Below are positions 12,601 to 24,230 of a stretch of 64,000 nt of DNA, piece after piece (the stretch's first letter is position 1; each line of letters begins with the position of its first letter). The DNA is taken from assembly GCA_032358165.1 (NCBI GenBank), contig JAALGY010000008.1, forward strand, positions 558,001 to 622,000. The letters run 5' to 3'. This DNA comes from Diplosphaera chodatii. Lineage: Eukaryota; Chlorophyta; Trebouxiophyceae; Prasiolales; Stichococcaceae. The notes below the pieces were generated by a model, which was given only the letters and a program-made list of their open reading frames with translations, did not search any database and was not told the origin of the DNA. A program made the translations under genes and the position numbers.

Positions 12601-15069
12601 CGGGCGGCGCGGCTGCTGGGCATGCTGGAGCCGGCCCTGGAGCGGGTGGTGTACCAGGACATCCCCGCCAACCTGCTGGCGCTGAAGCACCGCTGCGAGA
12701 CGCGCCGGGCCGCGCAGCGCGTCGCCGAGCTGGAGTCGCAGGGTGACCGCACCTCCGGGCGCCTTGCTTGTGGCTTGCCCACCCCGCAGTGGAGCATGTG
12801 GCCCGCGGATCCTGCGGCGTCCACCAGCAACATGTGCAGCAGTATGCTACTGGTTCACATGTTGTGTGGGGGAAGGGCTCAACTTCGTCAGCCCAGGCCA
12901 GGGGTACGGGCATCGATACAGCACATAGTTATGTCCCACTTGTTGATCCATCGCAGGCGAGCACACGCGGGCGGCGTACTGGCGGCGGCAGGTGGAGCGG
13001 CCGCGGCCGGACGCGCTCAGGGCGGACCTGGCGCTGCTGTGCGACGAGCTGCGGGCCTGCTTCGGCGACCTGGGCTACTTCCCCTCGCGCGCGGAGCTGC
13101 GGGAGGCGACCAGGTGGGGCTGCGATGCTGCTGCTGTGCCCGTCTGCTGGCCGACCAGCAGTCTGCCTCGGCCTCTGAGTTATTTCATGCCTGGACATGC
13201 CGCTTGGTGGCCCCTGGGGCTCTGCCAGCTGAGGCGAGGCTCATGTACGTGCTGGGCCTTTCAGACGGACTGTCCTGGTTGGAGAGACTGCAAGACATAT
13301 CGGATCGAGTGGACTCACTCCAATGAGCTGCTGAATGCTCCTCAGCTGCGGGTGCACATTGTACACGGAGCAGGGCCGCTGAGGCTTTACAGCCCACCAG
13401 AAGTGCCGAACTGACCCCACCTCGGCGCAGGACGGACCTGGAAAAGGCGATCGCGGCACACGGCGGCAAGGCCGTCGTGGCGGCGGCCCTGGGGTGGCCC
13501 CTCAAGGCGCGCCTCCGGCGGCCCAACGGCTACTGGGACGACCTGGAGAACGTGCGCGCCGGCATCGACGAGTTCATCCAGGAGCAGGGCATGGAGGCAG
13601 GCGAGTGCTCTTCGCCGCAAGCCGCCTCACTGCATCGCGCCGCAGCTGCAGGCTCCTCCCTGCTGCCCGTCGTGCATGATCGCCCACGACAGCGGCCGTG
13701 ATGCCTTGAACATCTGCCGGGACCTGAGCGGGCCCAGCTGTGTGTTGACTGCGCCATCCGTGCCGCTGGGCGTACTGTGTAGCCGGGGTGGGCTTGCGCC
13801 TGACGCGCCGTGCTGTCCCGGCGCGCAGGCGTGATGCCGCTGAAGAACGACTTTGTGCGCGCCAACCGGCTGTACCTGGCCAAAGTGGTGGAGCGCTGGG
13901 GCGGCCTCCCGCGCCTGGCCGAGGTGCGGTTCTGTGCGAAAATCTCGCAAGTTGCGTTGTGATGAACGCATGACATGCGTGCTGCACTGCGCTGCACCCT
14001 GCAGCCGTCAGTCGGCACGTGCACCGGCGCGCGTCACTGCGCGGCCGGCGCGCCTGCGATGCGCCCTGCGGTGCGGCCCCCCTGCTGGCCGCCGTCACGC
14101 GTCGACCAGCGGGCACGCCGTGGCTGACGCCGCTGGGCCGCCCGCCGTGCAGCTGCTGGGATACCAGCTGGCGTCGGAGGGGCGCGGCAGCGTCGAGTGG
14201 CGCGCGCACATCGCCGAGGTCGCCAAGCAGCACCCGGGCATCTCCGGCAAGATGGTGGGGCCGCGCCCCCTTCCATCCCGCCTTGCAGCACGGCGTTGAC
14301 CATGGTGTTGCGCGGCTTGCGTCACGCGAGCAGGCCTGCAGCCACCTTCGAAGCACATGTCAGCTGCTGTGTGCTGATTTTTTCAGGGCCTCTTCGAGCT
14401 TGCGGCGAAGACGTACAAGCCCAAGCGGCAGCGGCGGCAGAGCGGCAAGCGGCGGCCCAGCACCACGGGCACCATCGAGTTCCTTGATGCGCCGCCCTCA
14501 GAGTCTGCTGCGACGCTGCAGCTGCAGGTGTGGTGGGGGTCATCACACCATAGCGTGCTTGCTCGCTGGCAAGCAGACTGGAATCAGAACTGATGTGCAT
14601 CGCAGCAGATGACCGGCAGCTTTGCTGTATGCCAAGTCGCGGCCCTGAACCCGATCTGTTGGTCTTGCAGGCCCGCCTGGCGTCCGAGACGCCCGACAGG
14701 TTCCCGGCCGCGGCCACCAATGCGCTGTCAGACAGGTTCCCAGCCACAGCGGCCACCGCGCTGTCCATGCTCACCAGAAGCAACCGGCAGGATGGGGTCG
14801 CCAGCGGCAATGGCACCAGCAGCGGCAGGGGCACCTCTAGCAGGGGCAACGGCAATGGCAACGGCAGCGGCAGCAGCAGCAATGGCACTTACAGCAGAGG
14901 CAGCGGCGGCGTCGACATGGCGCTGGACCTGTACGGCATGCCGGCGCCCGGCACGCGTGGCCGCCGGCCGCGCCAGCAGCCGTCCTCGAGCGACGAAGAC
15001 GCGCCGGAGCGCACCAAGAAGCGGCCGGCGCAGCTGCGGCGGGTGCGGCGGGAGATCGACTCCTGGTGA
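9619..15069 (+). CDS. HCF145: HCF145-like plastid psaA mRNA stability factor (two START/SRPBCC domains plus TMR-type repeats)
   Basis: The first secure exon (9619-9717) reads GEVRVCHSHVQKTQQVMAEL and splices in phase to VWRVLTDYDRLAAFVPNLAH (9898-9960), a typical SRPBCC/START core. START 1 ends near 10620 (LPANLTAIARRAEQ). A Gln/Pro-rich linker (10800-11290) follows, then a second START: VWAVLTDYDALADFIPALAV (11715-11775), FKAMAYVMLHGEATLDLLEI (12017-12075) and DIPANLLALKHRCETRRAAQ (12659-12717). The C-terminal part has TMR-like units: DLEKAIAAHGGKAVVAAALG and NGYWDDLENVRAGIDEFIQ (13434-13590), then LYLAKVVERWGGLPRLAE (13870-13920), and a basic, Ser/Asn/Gly-rich tail to the stop at 15067-15069. 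Plant HCF145 has exactly this order (two START domains, then TMRs that bind the psaA 5' leader) and is needed to keep that photosystem I transcript stable in the chloroplast. That function here is inferred. The transit peptide lies upstream and is unresolved. Confidence 0.8.
10664..10703. repeat. Two direct copies of a 16-bp intronic motif
   Basis: The motif ctcgccccctgctgag occurs at 10664-10679 and again at 10688-10703, separated by 8 bases, inside an intron of the HCF145-like gene just past the first START domain. It is a short local duplication with no evident function. Confidence 0.6.
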
Positions 15070-16113
15070 CGCGGCCAGTCTGGGCGCTACTGGTGCCGTG
15101 AGTGGTGCTGCGGGCATTTGGTGCTGGCGGCAGTGGCCGCTTCTGGCGTGGGCGGTCAAGCATGGCCGCTTCTTGGGTGGGCTCACTATGCGGTTGGCGG
15201 TGGACGATCGTTTTGGTACGGTCAATTCAGAGCAAGTAGCGGAGGGTGCGTCGGGGTTGGCTCACGTGGAGCAAGGTAGACGAGCACTGTATTCATTGCC
15301 TGTGCGGTTTTGAAGGGCCTTACAAGCCACATGCCACCGAGAGCATGTGTGCAGGTTCTCAGCGCAGTGCAGCACCGCAACAGAGTCCGTTGCAACAAGC
15401 GATTGACTGATCATTGCATTGCACAGTATTGCGTGTGAGAATGACTCTGCATATTTGACTAGTGCTTCTGATTGTCATCTGGAGGGTGCAAGTGTGTACA
15501 GGAGAGCACCTTTGCATCACGGTGTCACAGACTCAAGGTGTATGATGCCAAATGGCTGTCGTCAATGGTGGTAAGAACTGGCTTCTACATACAGCACCGC
15601 ACATCACACCTCTCAGCTTCTCACGTAAACTCAATGTGCAGGCGTCCCGCCCAATATTGCAATACGTCAAGTCCCCGACTGACCTCCTCCCGTAGGAAAG
15701 CTTTCACCCGTCAATGAGCGAGGTGACGGCGCACCCAATGAACATGTGCATACGGTATGCGCCGTCACCTCACTCGATCAACTCGAATTGTGGCACATGC
15801 AAAGCGGAGCAGGCCACCGTCAATAAGAGGAGGAGGACAGTTCCAGCGTCGTGCCCTCTTACGTCCCGTAGCTGACTGCAAGCTGCACGGTAATGCTGAC
15901 TGTCAATCATTCGTTATTGCCGCGTAGCTGTGCTGGTACCCGCACGCATGCTTCTGTGTAACAAATTGTGCTGCGGCCCTGCCACACCGCTGCGGCAGCA
16001 GGCATAGCTGCGGCAGTTGACAGGGCATACCGAGTTCCCTGACGTGGCCGAAAGGTCGCAACCTTGACCCAAATCAGCAGGCTGCCTGCCTGGCCAGTTT
16101 GCTCAGGGGCGCG
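15070..16113. other. Convergent intergenic region, probable 3' UTRs
   Basis: About 1 kb between the stop of the HCF145-like gene (+) and the stop of the oxidoreductase (-). No coding exon was recognised. It contains the strong stem-loop at 15716-15775 described separately. A plus-strand TGTAA near 15956-15962 is the first good polyadenylation-type motif I see for the HCF145 gene, which would place the stem-loop in a long 3' UTR. Confidence 0.4.
15716..15775. repeat. Long inverted repeat: 18-bp stem, 24-base loop
   Basis: The left arm at 15716-15733 (gagcgaggtgacggcgca) pairs with the right arm at 15758-15775 with a single C/T difference, which still allows 17 Watson-Crick pairs. The 24-base loop contains the palindrome acatgt. 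No transposase, target-site duplication or coding sequence is seen around it. It may be a 3' UTR structure, a small-RNA precursor or a miniature inverted-repeat remnant. Confidence 0.75.
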
Positions 16114-18965
16114 CTATGCTGCTGTGGCGGGCTCAACAAGTGGAGGCGCAGTGACGGTGGTGCCAAAACTGTCGAGCGAGCCATCCGAGTCTCGCTCTGG
16201 AACACCGCTGGCTATGGCGCTGCCGCCAAGCTTGCGCTGCTCCGCTGTCCCGTTCACCGAGCCCCCCTGCAGCGCATCGCACTCCCCTGAAGCTTATGCA
16301 GTCCAAACTCCACTGACCGCCCACGAAGAAAACATTTCTCCTTGCAGCATGCCGTACCACACATGACACGCACCACCTCCGACACAACGTGTAGCAGCGA
16401 CGAAGTGCAGTAGGAACAAGTGTAGCAGAGTCGCACCTGCTCAGCGGGGGTGGCATCCGCCGCCCTTGCTGCCGTCTGCGCACGGATGGTGTCAAAAGTG
16501 CGCGCCATGCCGAGGGTGTCGACGTGCGTCATCTCCGGCATCTCCTTCCAGCCCTTGAGGACGGCAGAGTGCACCGCCATCGCCTGAGCAGTACGCATGA
16601 AGATGCATCGGTGGCGATTCCAGGGTGGGAGGCGATCCTCGAAGTGCTGCGTGAGCAAGCTGGCCGACATGGCTGCCAAGCACTACGGCCACCGCTGCGG
16701 GCATGCGTCAACTTCAAGCTGTTGAGTGTCACCGCACCCTCATCCCTGCTATTATGGCGTGTCGACATGTCAAGCGTGGGCATGCAGCATCGTGCAGCCT
16801 GCCAATGTGGCTCCTCACCTCGTAGGCGAGGCCGCCAGAGTCGGGCCAGTGCAGGCCGCCGTGCTCGGGCGGGCCGTGCACGGCGCCGGGCACATCCATC
16901 GGCCGTGGGAAGTACAGCACCTGCGTTCGATCGGCAATCAACTGCTCAGCAGCACACGATGCAGACCCTTGGCGCCATACACGATGGTGCTGCACGCTCG
17001 GGGCAACCCTGCTGACACTCTCTGATCGCTTGCTTGCAGAGGTGTGCAGCGGCACATGGCGTGGGACCCTGCAGAGCTGGTGGGCAGCCGGGAATTGTAC
17101 CTGGGGCGGGGAGCCGTCGTGCCGGGTCACTGTGACGCGGTCGGGGCAGTCCATGCCGTCGATGGTGATGGCGCCGGCGGTGCCGTGTATGTGTGCGACC
17201 TTGGCGGACGCCTGCAGGAAGCTGTATGTGACGGTCGCCAGCCCGCCGTCGCCGAACCTGAGCAATGACCAGCACAGGAGGTGACCACGATGAGCACTGC
17301 ACTGTGTCACACAAGGACACAGGGGTTTCAACGGCCACAGCGGCTGCAGTCCCAGCTGCCATACCTGTAGACCGCGGAGCCGGCGGCATCGGTGCCCCCA
17401 GGGTGGCGCACGCTCAGCGAAACCACGTCGCTGGGTGCGGGCTGCTCAAAGACCCATGTCACCAGCGAGTGCACGTAGCACCTGCGGCAGGTAGAGTACG
17501 GTCAGCAATCGCAGCTGCAAGGTTGTGTTGTGCTGTTCACCAAGGTGCTGTCTGCATTGTGGGTCCACGCCAAAGCATCAGGCTCACCCGACATCCAGCA
17601 GAGCGCCCCCGCCAAGCGCTGGGTCGACTAGCCGCCGGTGGCTCTGCATGGCAAGACAGCTTGTACTAGTACATCATGTTTGCAGAAACTGACAAGAGCA
17701 GCATGTATCCCAGAGCTAGGAGCACGCAACGAACAACCAACGGTTGCTGTTCTGCAGCAGCAGCCGCACTGTGGGAACAATGCCGACTGGCAGGGTGCAA
17801 GAGCTCGCCTCATCGGCCAGAAAGGTCTTGCGGGCGTCCGCCGACAGCGGCCTGCCAATTGCGTCGGCCCGCAGCAGAGCCCGCAGCGCCTGGCTGGCCG
17901 GGAAGAAGCGCTGCCACATGCCCTCCATGCAGAAGACGCCCTGCAAATGACAACTGATGCGTGCGCTTGTACGGCCAGGTCTGCGGATCCAACCAAGGGT
18001 GCAGAGCACTCACCCCTGCCAACAGTACAGATCGTACAGTACATGCTCAGCACCACACAGATCTGGTGTCTCACCTTGCAAATTCGTCAGGCACAAGCAT
18101 CCAAGCAGGACATGATGGACAGCAGCATGCAGCTGCACCTTACGGCGCGCTGCAGCGATGATGTCCCGCGCCTGCGCCTCGTCCATGGCGAACGTCTTCT
18201 CCACCAGCACGGCCTTGCCGCCGGCGACCATGGCGAGCGCCGCGTCGCGGTGCGCGGTGTTGACCACCGCCACGTGCACCATGTCGACCTGCCGATGGCA
18301 CAGGGCGTGCTGACCCGCTGACAACAAGGTGCGCCGTCCAGCTGTTCGGCTGGAGAATGCAGAGGGCATCGACGGCGTCTGCAGCAGCCGGCGAATGAGA
18401 TGATAGTCGGCTGCAGCTGGACCAACGTCGGTGCGGATGTTACGCCGCTGTGGACATACATGCTCTGCGTCAATCAGGCGCACCCACCTCTGCATCGGCG
18501 GCGAGGTCCTCGTAGCTGCCGTAGGCCCGCGTGCAGCCGTGTGCCGCTGCAAACCTCTGCGACATGCAGCAGAGGGGGTTCAGCGCCGGCTGCTGGTCAC
18601 TTCGAAGTTGAGCTCTCCCTGACAGAAGGTGATACAGGCTGCTGCATGCGTGGTGCTGCGGAGCCGCCATGGGTGCACAACACGATGAATGTGTGAGCGA
18701 TGTGGGACTGAGTATTGCGAAACTAGTGCGGGCAGTGCTATCGGACCTTGGCCCGGGCCAGGTCAATGGGGTCGCAGCAGGCGGTGAGTCGGGCGCCTGG
18801 GACCAGGGTGAGCACCGCGGCAAAGTCCTCCGCCAGCTTGCCGCAGCCGACCACGCCCCATCGCAGCGGCCGCAGCACCGCGAGTGCCCAGTTGCCAGAC
18901 TCTGCACGTGCACCGCTGCAGGACCGTGAGGGGTGGTGGACTTGCGTGCATAGCGCCGCCGCCAT
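16114..18965 (-). CDS. Gfo/Idh/MocA-family NAD(P)-dependent oxidoreductase, dihydrodiol-dehydrogenase (DHDH)-like
   Basis: Starts at ATG 18965 (MAAALCTQVHHPSRS). The Rossmann motif WGVVGCGKLAEDFAAVL (about 18820-18880) has the Gly-rich dinucleotide-binding loop, and CCDPIDLARAK follows. Next come FAAAHGCTRAYGSYEDLAAD (18480-18560), VDMVHVAVVNTAHRDAALAM and KAVLVEKTFAMDEAQARDI (18140-18290). The EK pair of the second matches the conserved EKP-type active-site segment of the family. The C-terminal alpha/beta domain gives MEGMWQRFFPASQALRALL (about 17880-17945), FGDGGLATVTYSFLQASAK (17190-17260), then EMPEMTHVDTLGMARTFDTI (16490-16560). The last exon is acidic/Ser-rich and ends PPLVEPATAA with the stop at 16114-16116. 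Relatives oxidise trans-dihydrodiols or sugars such as D-xylose with NADP; the substrate here is not known. Confidence 0.85.
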
Positions 18966-20347
18966 CTGGTATCATTGCTGGCACAGTTGCTGCCGCGCGA
19001 TCAACTCTCCTGAAGTCAAAGCTACACTTCATACCGTGGCTGCATTGCAGTCCACTCGGTAGACCGCGTACAGTCTGATGCGATTCCAACAGCGGGCCAA
19101 GTGCTGGTCAATGAGTCATCCCAATGCCCTCTAGAGCTGAAGCTCGCCAGGATCGTGATGTTGCGCGGGTGACGGTTATTCTGATTGTAGAAGCAGTGCT
19201 ACGAAGGCCAGCGATGGAAGATGTCGCAGTTTAAACGCCATGTTGTCCTTATGGGCACGACCCATTTGTCATCGTGGCGGGCCGTCGACGAGCTGGGCCT
19301 GCCTAAAAGCACCGGCGATGGGGCACCAACGCGGCTGCATGCAGCCACAAGCCCTCACCTGGCAGCTGAATGAAGTATTTGTTGGTGCTCAGCGTCGTCT
19401 GCAGGTCGTCAGGCCCACATCCAATCCGTGCCGCCAGCACACCCGCCTGCAGCCCAGGTGCACCCGCCGCTGCCAGCAGCTGCCACAGCCGGTATGCCAG
19501 CGTCGGCCGGCCATCAAGGCAACCGTCCTCATACTGGAGGGGGCACGGCAATCCGCGTGACCCCGCAGCTGCAGGAGTGCCACAGTCTGGGGAGTGCCCG
19601 TTTGCCAGGTCATCATCGACCAGACCGTGGTGAAAGTTCACCATTCAGCAGGCAATCTCAGTGATGCGATGCGGTGTGCAAAACCCGCTGGGTGATTCAA
19701 GCGCGGAGGTCAGGTGTGTCGGTGCAATCATGGCAGCGACTCCCAAGGGTGCTTGATGGAGGTGCACGTGGAAATTTCTCGAAAGCACCTCCCGTCGGCA
19801 AACTGCATTAGCGGCGGAGGTGCCGCCGTGATGGTGCGAACCGTGCCGACACAATGATCTACAACCCAATGGACCAGCTAGTATCAATGAGCCGCGATTT
19901 CCGATCTTATTGCGGGCCACCGGCTGCTTCGGCTGCACGTGCCAGTTGGGGGTTCCCAGAAAACCGTGCTGTGCTTTGCCTGTGCTCGTGCTGTACAGCT
20001 GCTACCCAATGCCCACGGCGCCGTGAGGACCACCAGCACAAGCTTTCCATTATTGCATACACCAGCTGATGCAGTATCCTTTGTACCCCGTGACACGGTA
20101 CTCTGAACGTGCACTTCGATCATGCAGCTGCCGCACATGCATCCTGGGCTGGACAGTGTGAAGCACAGGACACCCTACATAGCGCACCAGTCAACCTAGT
20201 GATGATGTTTTCAGTGTGAGCTGCCGCACGCTGCTCCAGGTCGTACGAGCCCCCCATGCAGACCTATTGCAGGGAGCTCCGCAGGCCGCTGCAGCGGCCG
20301 CAGGCGCCTCTTCACCGCATTTGACTGCGGGGTCGCGGCTCTGCAGG
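18966..20347. other. Intergenic region with one orphan coding-like exon
   Basis: Between the oxidoreductase start (18965, -) and the end of the GGT-family gene (20348, -). Only the exon at about 19345-19536 looks coding; no convincing partner exons were found on either side. The remainder shows only short frames. It must include the oxidoreductase promoter and the GGT 3' UTR. Confidence 0.35.
19345..19536 (-). CDS. Orphan exon of an unrecognised protein, winged-helix-like
   Basis: Read on the minus strand this block encodes an uninterrupted stretch that begins YEDGCLDGRPTLAYRLWQLL and continues with PGLQAGVLAARIGCGPDDLQ and STNKYFIQLP. A plausible acceptor (ccctccag) precedes it and a gtgagg donor follows. 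The helix-turn-helix pattern with a closing strand recalls a small winged-helix domain, but no family is recognised. Taken without splicing, the frame runs from 19644 to 19303. It could be one exon of a small gene, a fragment of a pseudogene, or a chance open frame in GC-rich DNA. Confidence 0.3.
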
Positions 20348-23300
20348 CTACCAGCCCACCACCTGCCCGTCCGCCCGCGGGTCGCTGCCGCCCCACAGCA
20401 CGCCGTCCGCGTGCCGCCGGATGATCTGCCCGCGCCCAAAGTGCACCCTGTTGTGGTTGCACTCCGCATCGCACACCTGCACACCACCCAGCCCCGAGGT
20501 GTGCAGCAGCAATGCAAGGGGATGCGTGCATGTCAAGGCTGTCAACGGCAGCTCTCGATGGACACCTCGCCATGACAAACACAAGCATGGGCGTGCTGAG
20601 GCTGGCCATGTGATCTGTACGCGGGGTGCCACCCGCGCCTCACTACAGCATGCTGAAATGCCCCTTAACCAACAGCATGATGTTGCCCACCTGGTGCCCG
20701 CGCCGCCGCAGCTCCTCAACAGCCTCGCCGGCAAAGCCTTCCTCCAGCACCAGCCTGCACACCAGCGGCAATCGGGTCAGTTGGCCGCGGCAAACCCGAG
20801 CGCGCCGCGCCTCATGGCATGTGCCTCGGGACATCACGTGCGCTGCTGAGCCCAGCATCAGGCACCAAGTCAGCCCGGGGACTCGGGGCGGCTTGGGATG
20901 GGATGAGAGCCGCACGTAACACTGTCGATGAAGGGCGGGGCCGATGCAGGATGCTACAAGACTGACATTGCGAGCTCGACGCCATGCTTCCGGTGGGGCG
21001 GCAATGCATTGACGGAGGCGAAGCCGACGCAGGACTTGACACCGTCATCTCAAGCTCGATGCAGCTTTGTTACCTCCAATGAGGCCGGAAGTTCAATGAG
21101 GCAGCGACGCACGTGACGTCGTTGACGGAGGCGGGGCCGACGCAGGAGTCCACGCCGTCGAGGCGCCAGCGGGGCGCGTCCAGCGCGGCCTGCGGCTCCA
21201 TGCCGTAGTCCACCATGTTGGACAGCACCTGCGCGCGCGGGGGCGTGCAGCTCTCAGGCACCACACCCCCCGCCGAACACCTGGACGCTGCCACAGGGCA
21301 CAACCTGCGAGGGTGCGCTCAGTTGTGAAGTGGCGCATGGCTGGTGGATGACCGCCGATGCTGGGAGCAGCACCGTGACCATCAAGTGGCCATCAGCAAG
21401 ACCGCAGCCAGGCGGGGCCCGCCGCCAACTCGGCGCAACGCCAATGGCTGGGTCTCGGGCCTCTTTCTCGATGCAGGGTTTCCGTTCCATGCAAGGAGCG
21501 CCCACCTGCAGGTGCCCCTGCGGCTGCATGAAGCCGCCCATGACGCCGAACACCGCGTACAGGCGCTCGGTGTCGCCGTCCAGGGTGGTGGCGGCCGCGG
21601 GGATGATGGTGTGATACGGCCGCTTGTTGGGCGCCAGGCAGTTGGGGTGGTCCTCGTCCAGGATGAAGTTCGCGCCCCGGTTCTGCAGCTCAGCAGAGGC
21701 ATTGCTGTGTATGTACCGAGTGAGACGGTGGCAGGCGCCTGCACTGCAACACGCGGCTACAGTGCCCAAAAGGATGCCGGCCCTGCGAGCTGGTCGTACA
21801 TGGAGGCCGGCAGACCTGCAGCGTGAAGCCGCAGCCGTCGGGCACGATGCCTGTTCCGAAGCCCATGTAGTTGCTGTTAATGAAGGAGCAGCCGTTGCCC
21901 CAGCGGTCGGCGACGGCAAAGTACACCGTGTCGTCGCCCCGCGCCGGCACCTCCTCCCCGGGCTTCACCATCGGCCCCGCCTCCACTGGCACCACCTGAT
22001 TCACAGTGTTTGGAGTATGCACTTTGCTTGATGTCGCTGCAGGGTTCGCTTAAACCTTGTGCGGCATGCACCTGCCGCTGCTGCGCTGCACCTGGCATAC
22101 ACAATGGAGCTTTCGGAAGTCCACGCGGCAGAGGGTGGAGTCTCACATGGTCCGCTGCCGTCGTCTTGTGCCGCTCCTCGGCATACTGCTTGCTGAGGAG
22201 CCGCTCGACCGGCACATGCACCACGTCCGAGTCGGCGTTGTATGCCAGCGCGTCTGCGAACGCCGAGCGCATTGCGGCCACCGCCTTGTGCAGGTGCTGC
22301 GCCGAGCCCCAGGGCAGCTGCCCGACCTCGGGCTCGAGCTCCAGGATGCTCATCGCCATGAGTGCTGCAATGCCCTGCACCAACATGTCGGGAGCTTCTC
22401 TGGGTGAGCCCTGTTCACAGCTCATGCTTGCACCAGACAGTCAGCGCGGCAAATCGCAGTGTAAGGTGAAAGAAAGCGCAGCACAACACAAGTGCTGTCG
22501 GCATCATGCCTCAAAGTGCGCAGGCGTTGCAACTGTGCCCTGCTGTCAGCGGACCTGTGTCGGCGGGGGGACCTCATACACGCGGTGGCCACGGTAAGTG
22601 GTGCTGATGGGGTCCACGAATGCGGTGCGGTGAGCGGCGAGGTCCTCCGCTGCCAGCACGCCACCGCGCTGCTGCAGCGCCGCAACAATGGCCTCGCCCG
22701 TCTGGTTGGCGTAGAAGCCTGCAGGGGACGACCGACGAGCCGTCAGGGCGGTTGCCGGGCGACATGCCCTGTGGTAGAGTGCTGCAGCTCCGGTGTTCAG
22801 TTGCCAGAGGAGCACAAACCCAGGTCCTACGGGTTGCCGAATGTCGGAGCACACCCTTGGCAGCGCCATGCTCGCCCAGGCGGCGGAATGTGGCCGCCAG
22901 GTCGGGGTTGCGCTGCAGCTGTCCCGCGGCTGGGGCCTTGCCATCCGCTGTCATCAGCGCCTTGGCCTGACAGCAATGAACACCAACATGATGCAGCAGA
23001 TGAGTTCAGCACACCATGACTCGGCATCCTGTGTGGCCTCACAGCCCATGAATGCAGGTGACGTTGCTGCATGTTTCCTGCATCAGTGGTGTCACTCACT
23101 CCGGAGCCGCCTGCGCGGGTGAGCTGCGAGAAGCAGCCGCGCCACTGGTGCGCCGTCACAGGGCTGACAGGGAAGCCGTCCTCTGCCAGCTCGATCGCAG
23201 GCTGCAGCACCTGCATGCCCCATGGTCCCCCTGGCTCAGTTGCTCTTGCTGTGCTCCCGTGGCAATGGGAGCCCGATCTGTCTGCAGGCGCTGGACCGGC

Positions 23301-24230
23301 TTGAAGCCCATTGGCACCCGCTGCCAGGGCCATAGTCTCAGAGCGCCACAGCCAGCTGTTACATAGTCGGCTGATGGTCTTGCCTGCGACAGCCCCAAGG
23401 TGCCCCACTGCTGCACGGCATCCTCCCAGGCGGCTGCGGCGCCCGGCACCGTGACGGTGATGGCATGAAAGGGCGGCAGCGCCGACCCGCGGATGCCTTT
23501 GCTCCGCACCTGCTAGCCAAGGGATTGCGTAGGAGAGCTATGGTTTGCCACGCTTGGAGACCGGCTGGTCGTGACCAGCTGTCGAAGATCAGCCTCCACT
23601 GGCACCACATGCAGCAGCCACTGAGGATAGCAGGAAGCCCACCGCCTCCATCGTCAGGCCGGCAGGCGACCGTCCGTTGCCCATCATGCACCGCATCTTG
23701 GCCGCCTTGGCATCCCAGAACAGGGCGAAGGCATCACCGCCAATGCCTGATTGTGCAGGGAGTGAGTTTGCTGTGGAGCACCCTGCAACCCTAGCTGGTG
23801 TCATGCAGACAGTAAATCATGCTTGAGCAAACATAGTCGGTGTGGACGGTCTGGTTGACGTGCCTGTAGAGCAAGGCTCCGTGACGTTCAGCGCTGCCGC
23901 CACCGCGACCGCAGCATCTGCAGCATTGCCTCCCTGCTGCAGAATCCGCATGCCCGCCTGCGATGCAGGTGTATCAGATGGCTATACGACTCTTTAAATC
24001 GAACTGTCGTTACCTTTAGCCTCGGCATGTCCACCGTGGTGGAAATGCATTCGGATATCGCAAATTGCGCAGCGCGGGACAGATATTGCTTTCACCTCCG
24101 CTGCCAACGGCTGGCTGCATGCGACCATCCCACGCTTGCCAAGCACCGGCGATCGCCGCGAGATAAAGGGCAGCAGCTCCTCTGCATGATCTGCAGGCTC
24201 GTCTCCAGGGTTGAACACGTTCGGTGCCAT
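20348..24230 (-). CDS. Gamma-glutamyltransferase-family Ntn-hydrolase, bacterial YwrD-like type
   Basis: ATG at 24230 begins [19 protein letters not shown]; then [19 protein letters not shown] (about 24120-24190) matches the usual N-terminus of this subgroup. An ATG at 24374 could give a longer leader. Next are [20 protein letters not shown] (23890-23955), [19 protein letters not shown] (about 23690-23750), [20 protein letters not shown] (23150-23215), [20 protein letters not shown] and [14 protein letters not shown] (22565-22720). The nucleophile region is [20 protein letters not shown]; the Thr codon at 21927-21929 would become the new N-terminus after self-cleavage. It is followed by [19 protein letters not shown] and [20 protein letters not shown]. 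The C-terminus reads [20 protein letters not shown] and ends [14 protein letters not shown] enzymes transfer or hydrolyse the gamma-glutamyl group of glutathione. The version here lacks an obvious membrane anchor and looks like the bacterial form, yet it is split by many introns. Confidence 0.9.
20927..21162. repeat. Three decayed copies of an exon-end sequence within the GGT gene
   Basis: The exon end at 21121-21162 (starting gttgacggaggcggggccga) has an imperfect copy in the adjoining intron at about 21010-21046 (starting tgacggaggcgaagccgac). A weaker copy begins near 20927. Each is followed by a related agctcga element. It looks like an old tandem duplication of roughly 75-100 bases that crossed a splice boundary and then diverged. 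Confidence 0.6.
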
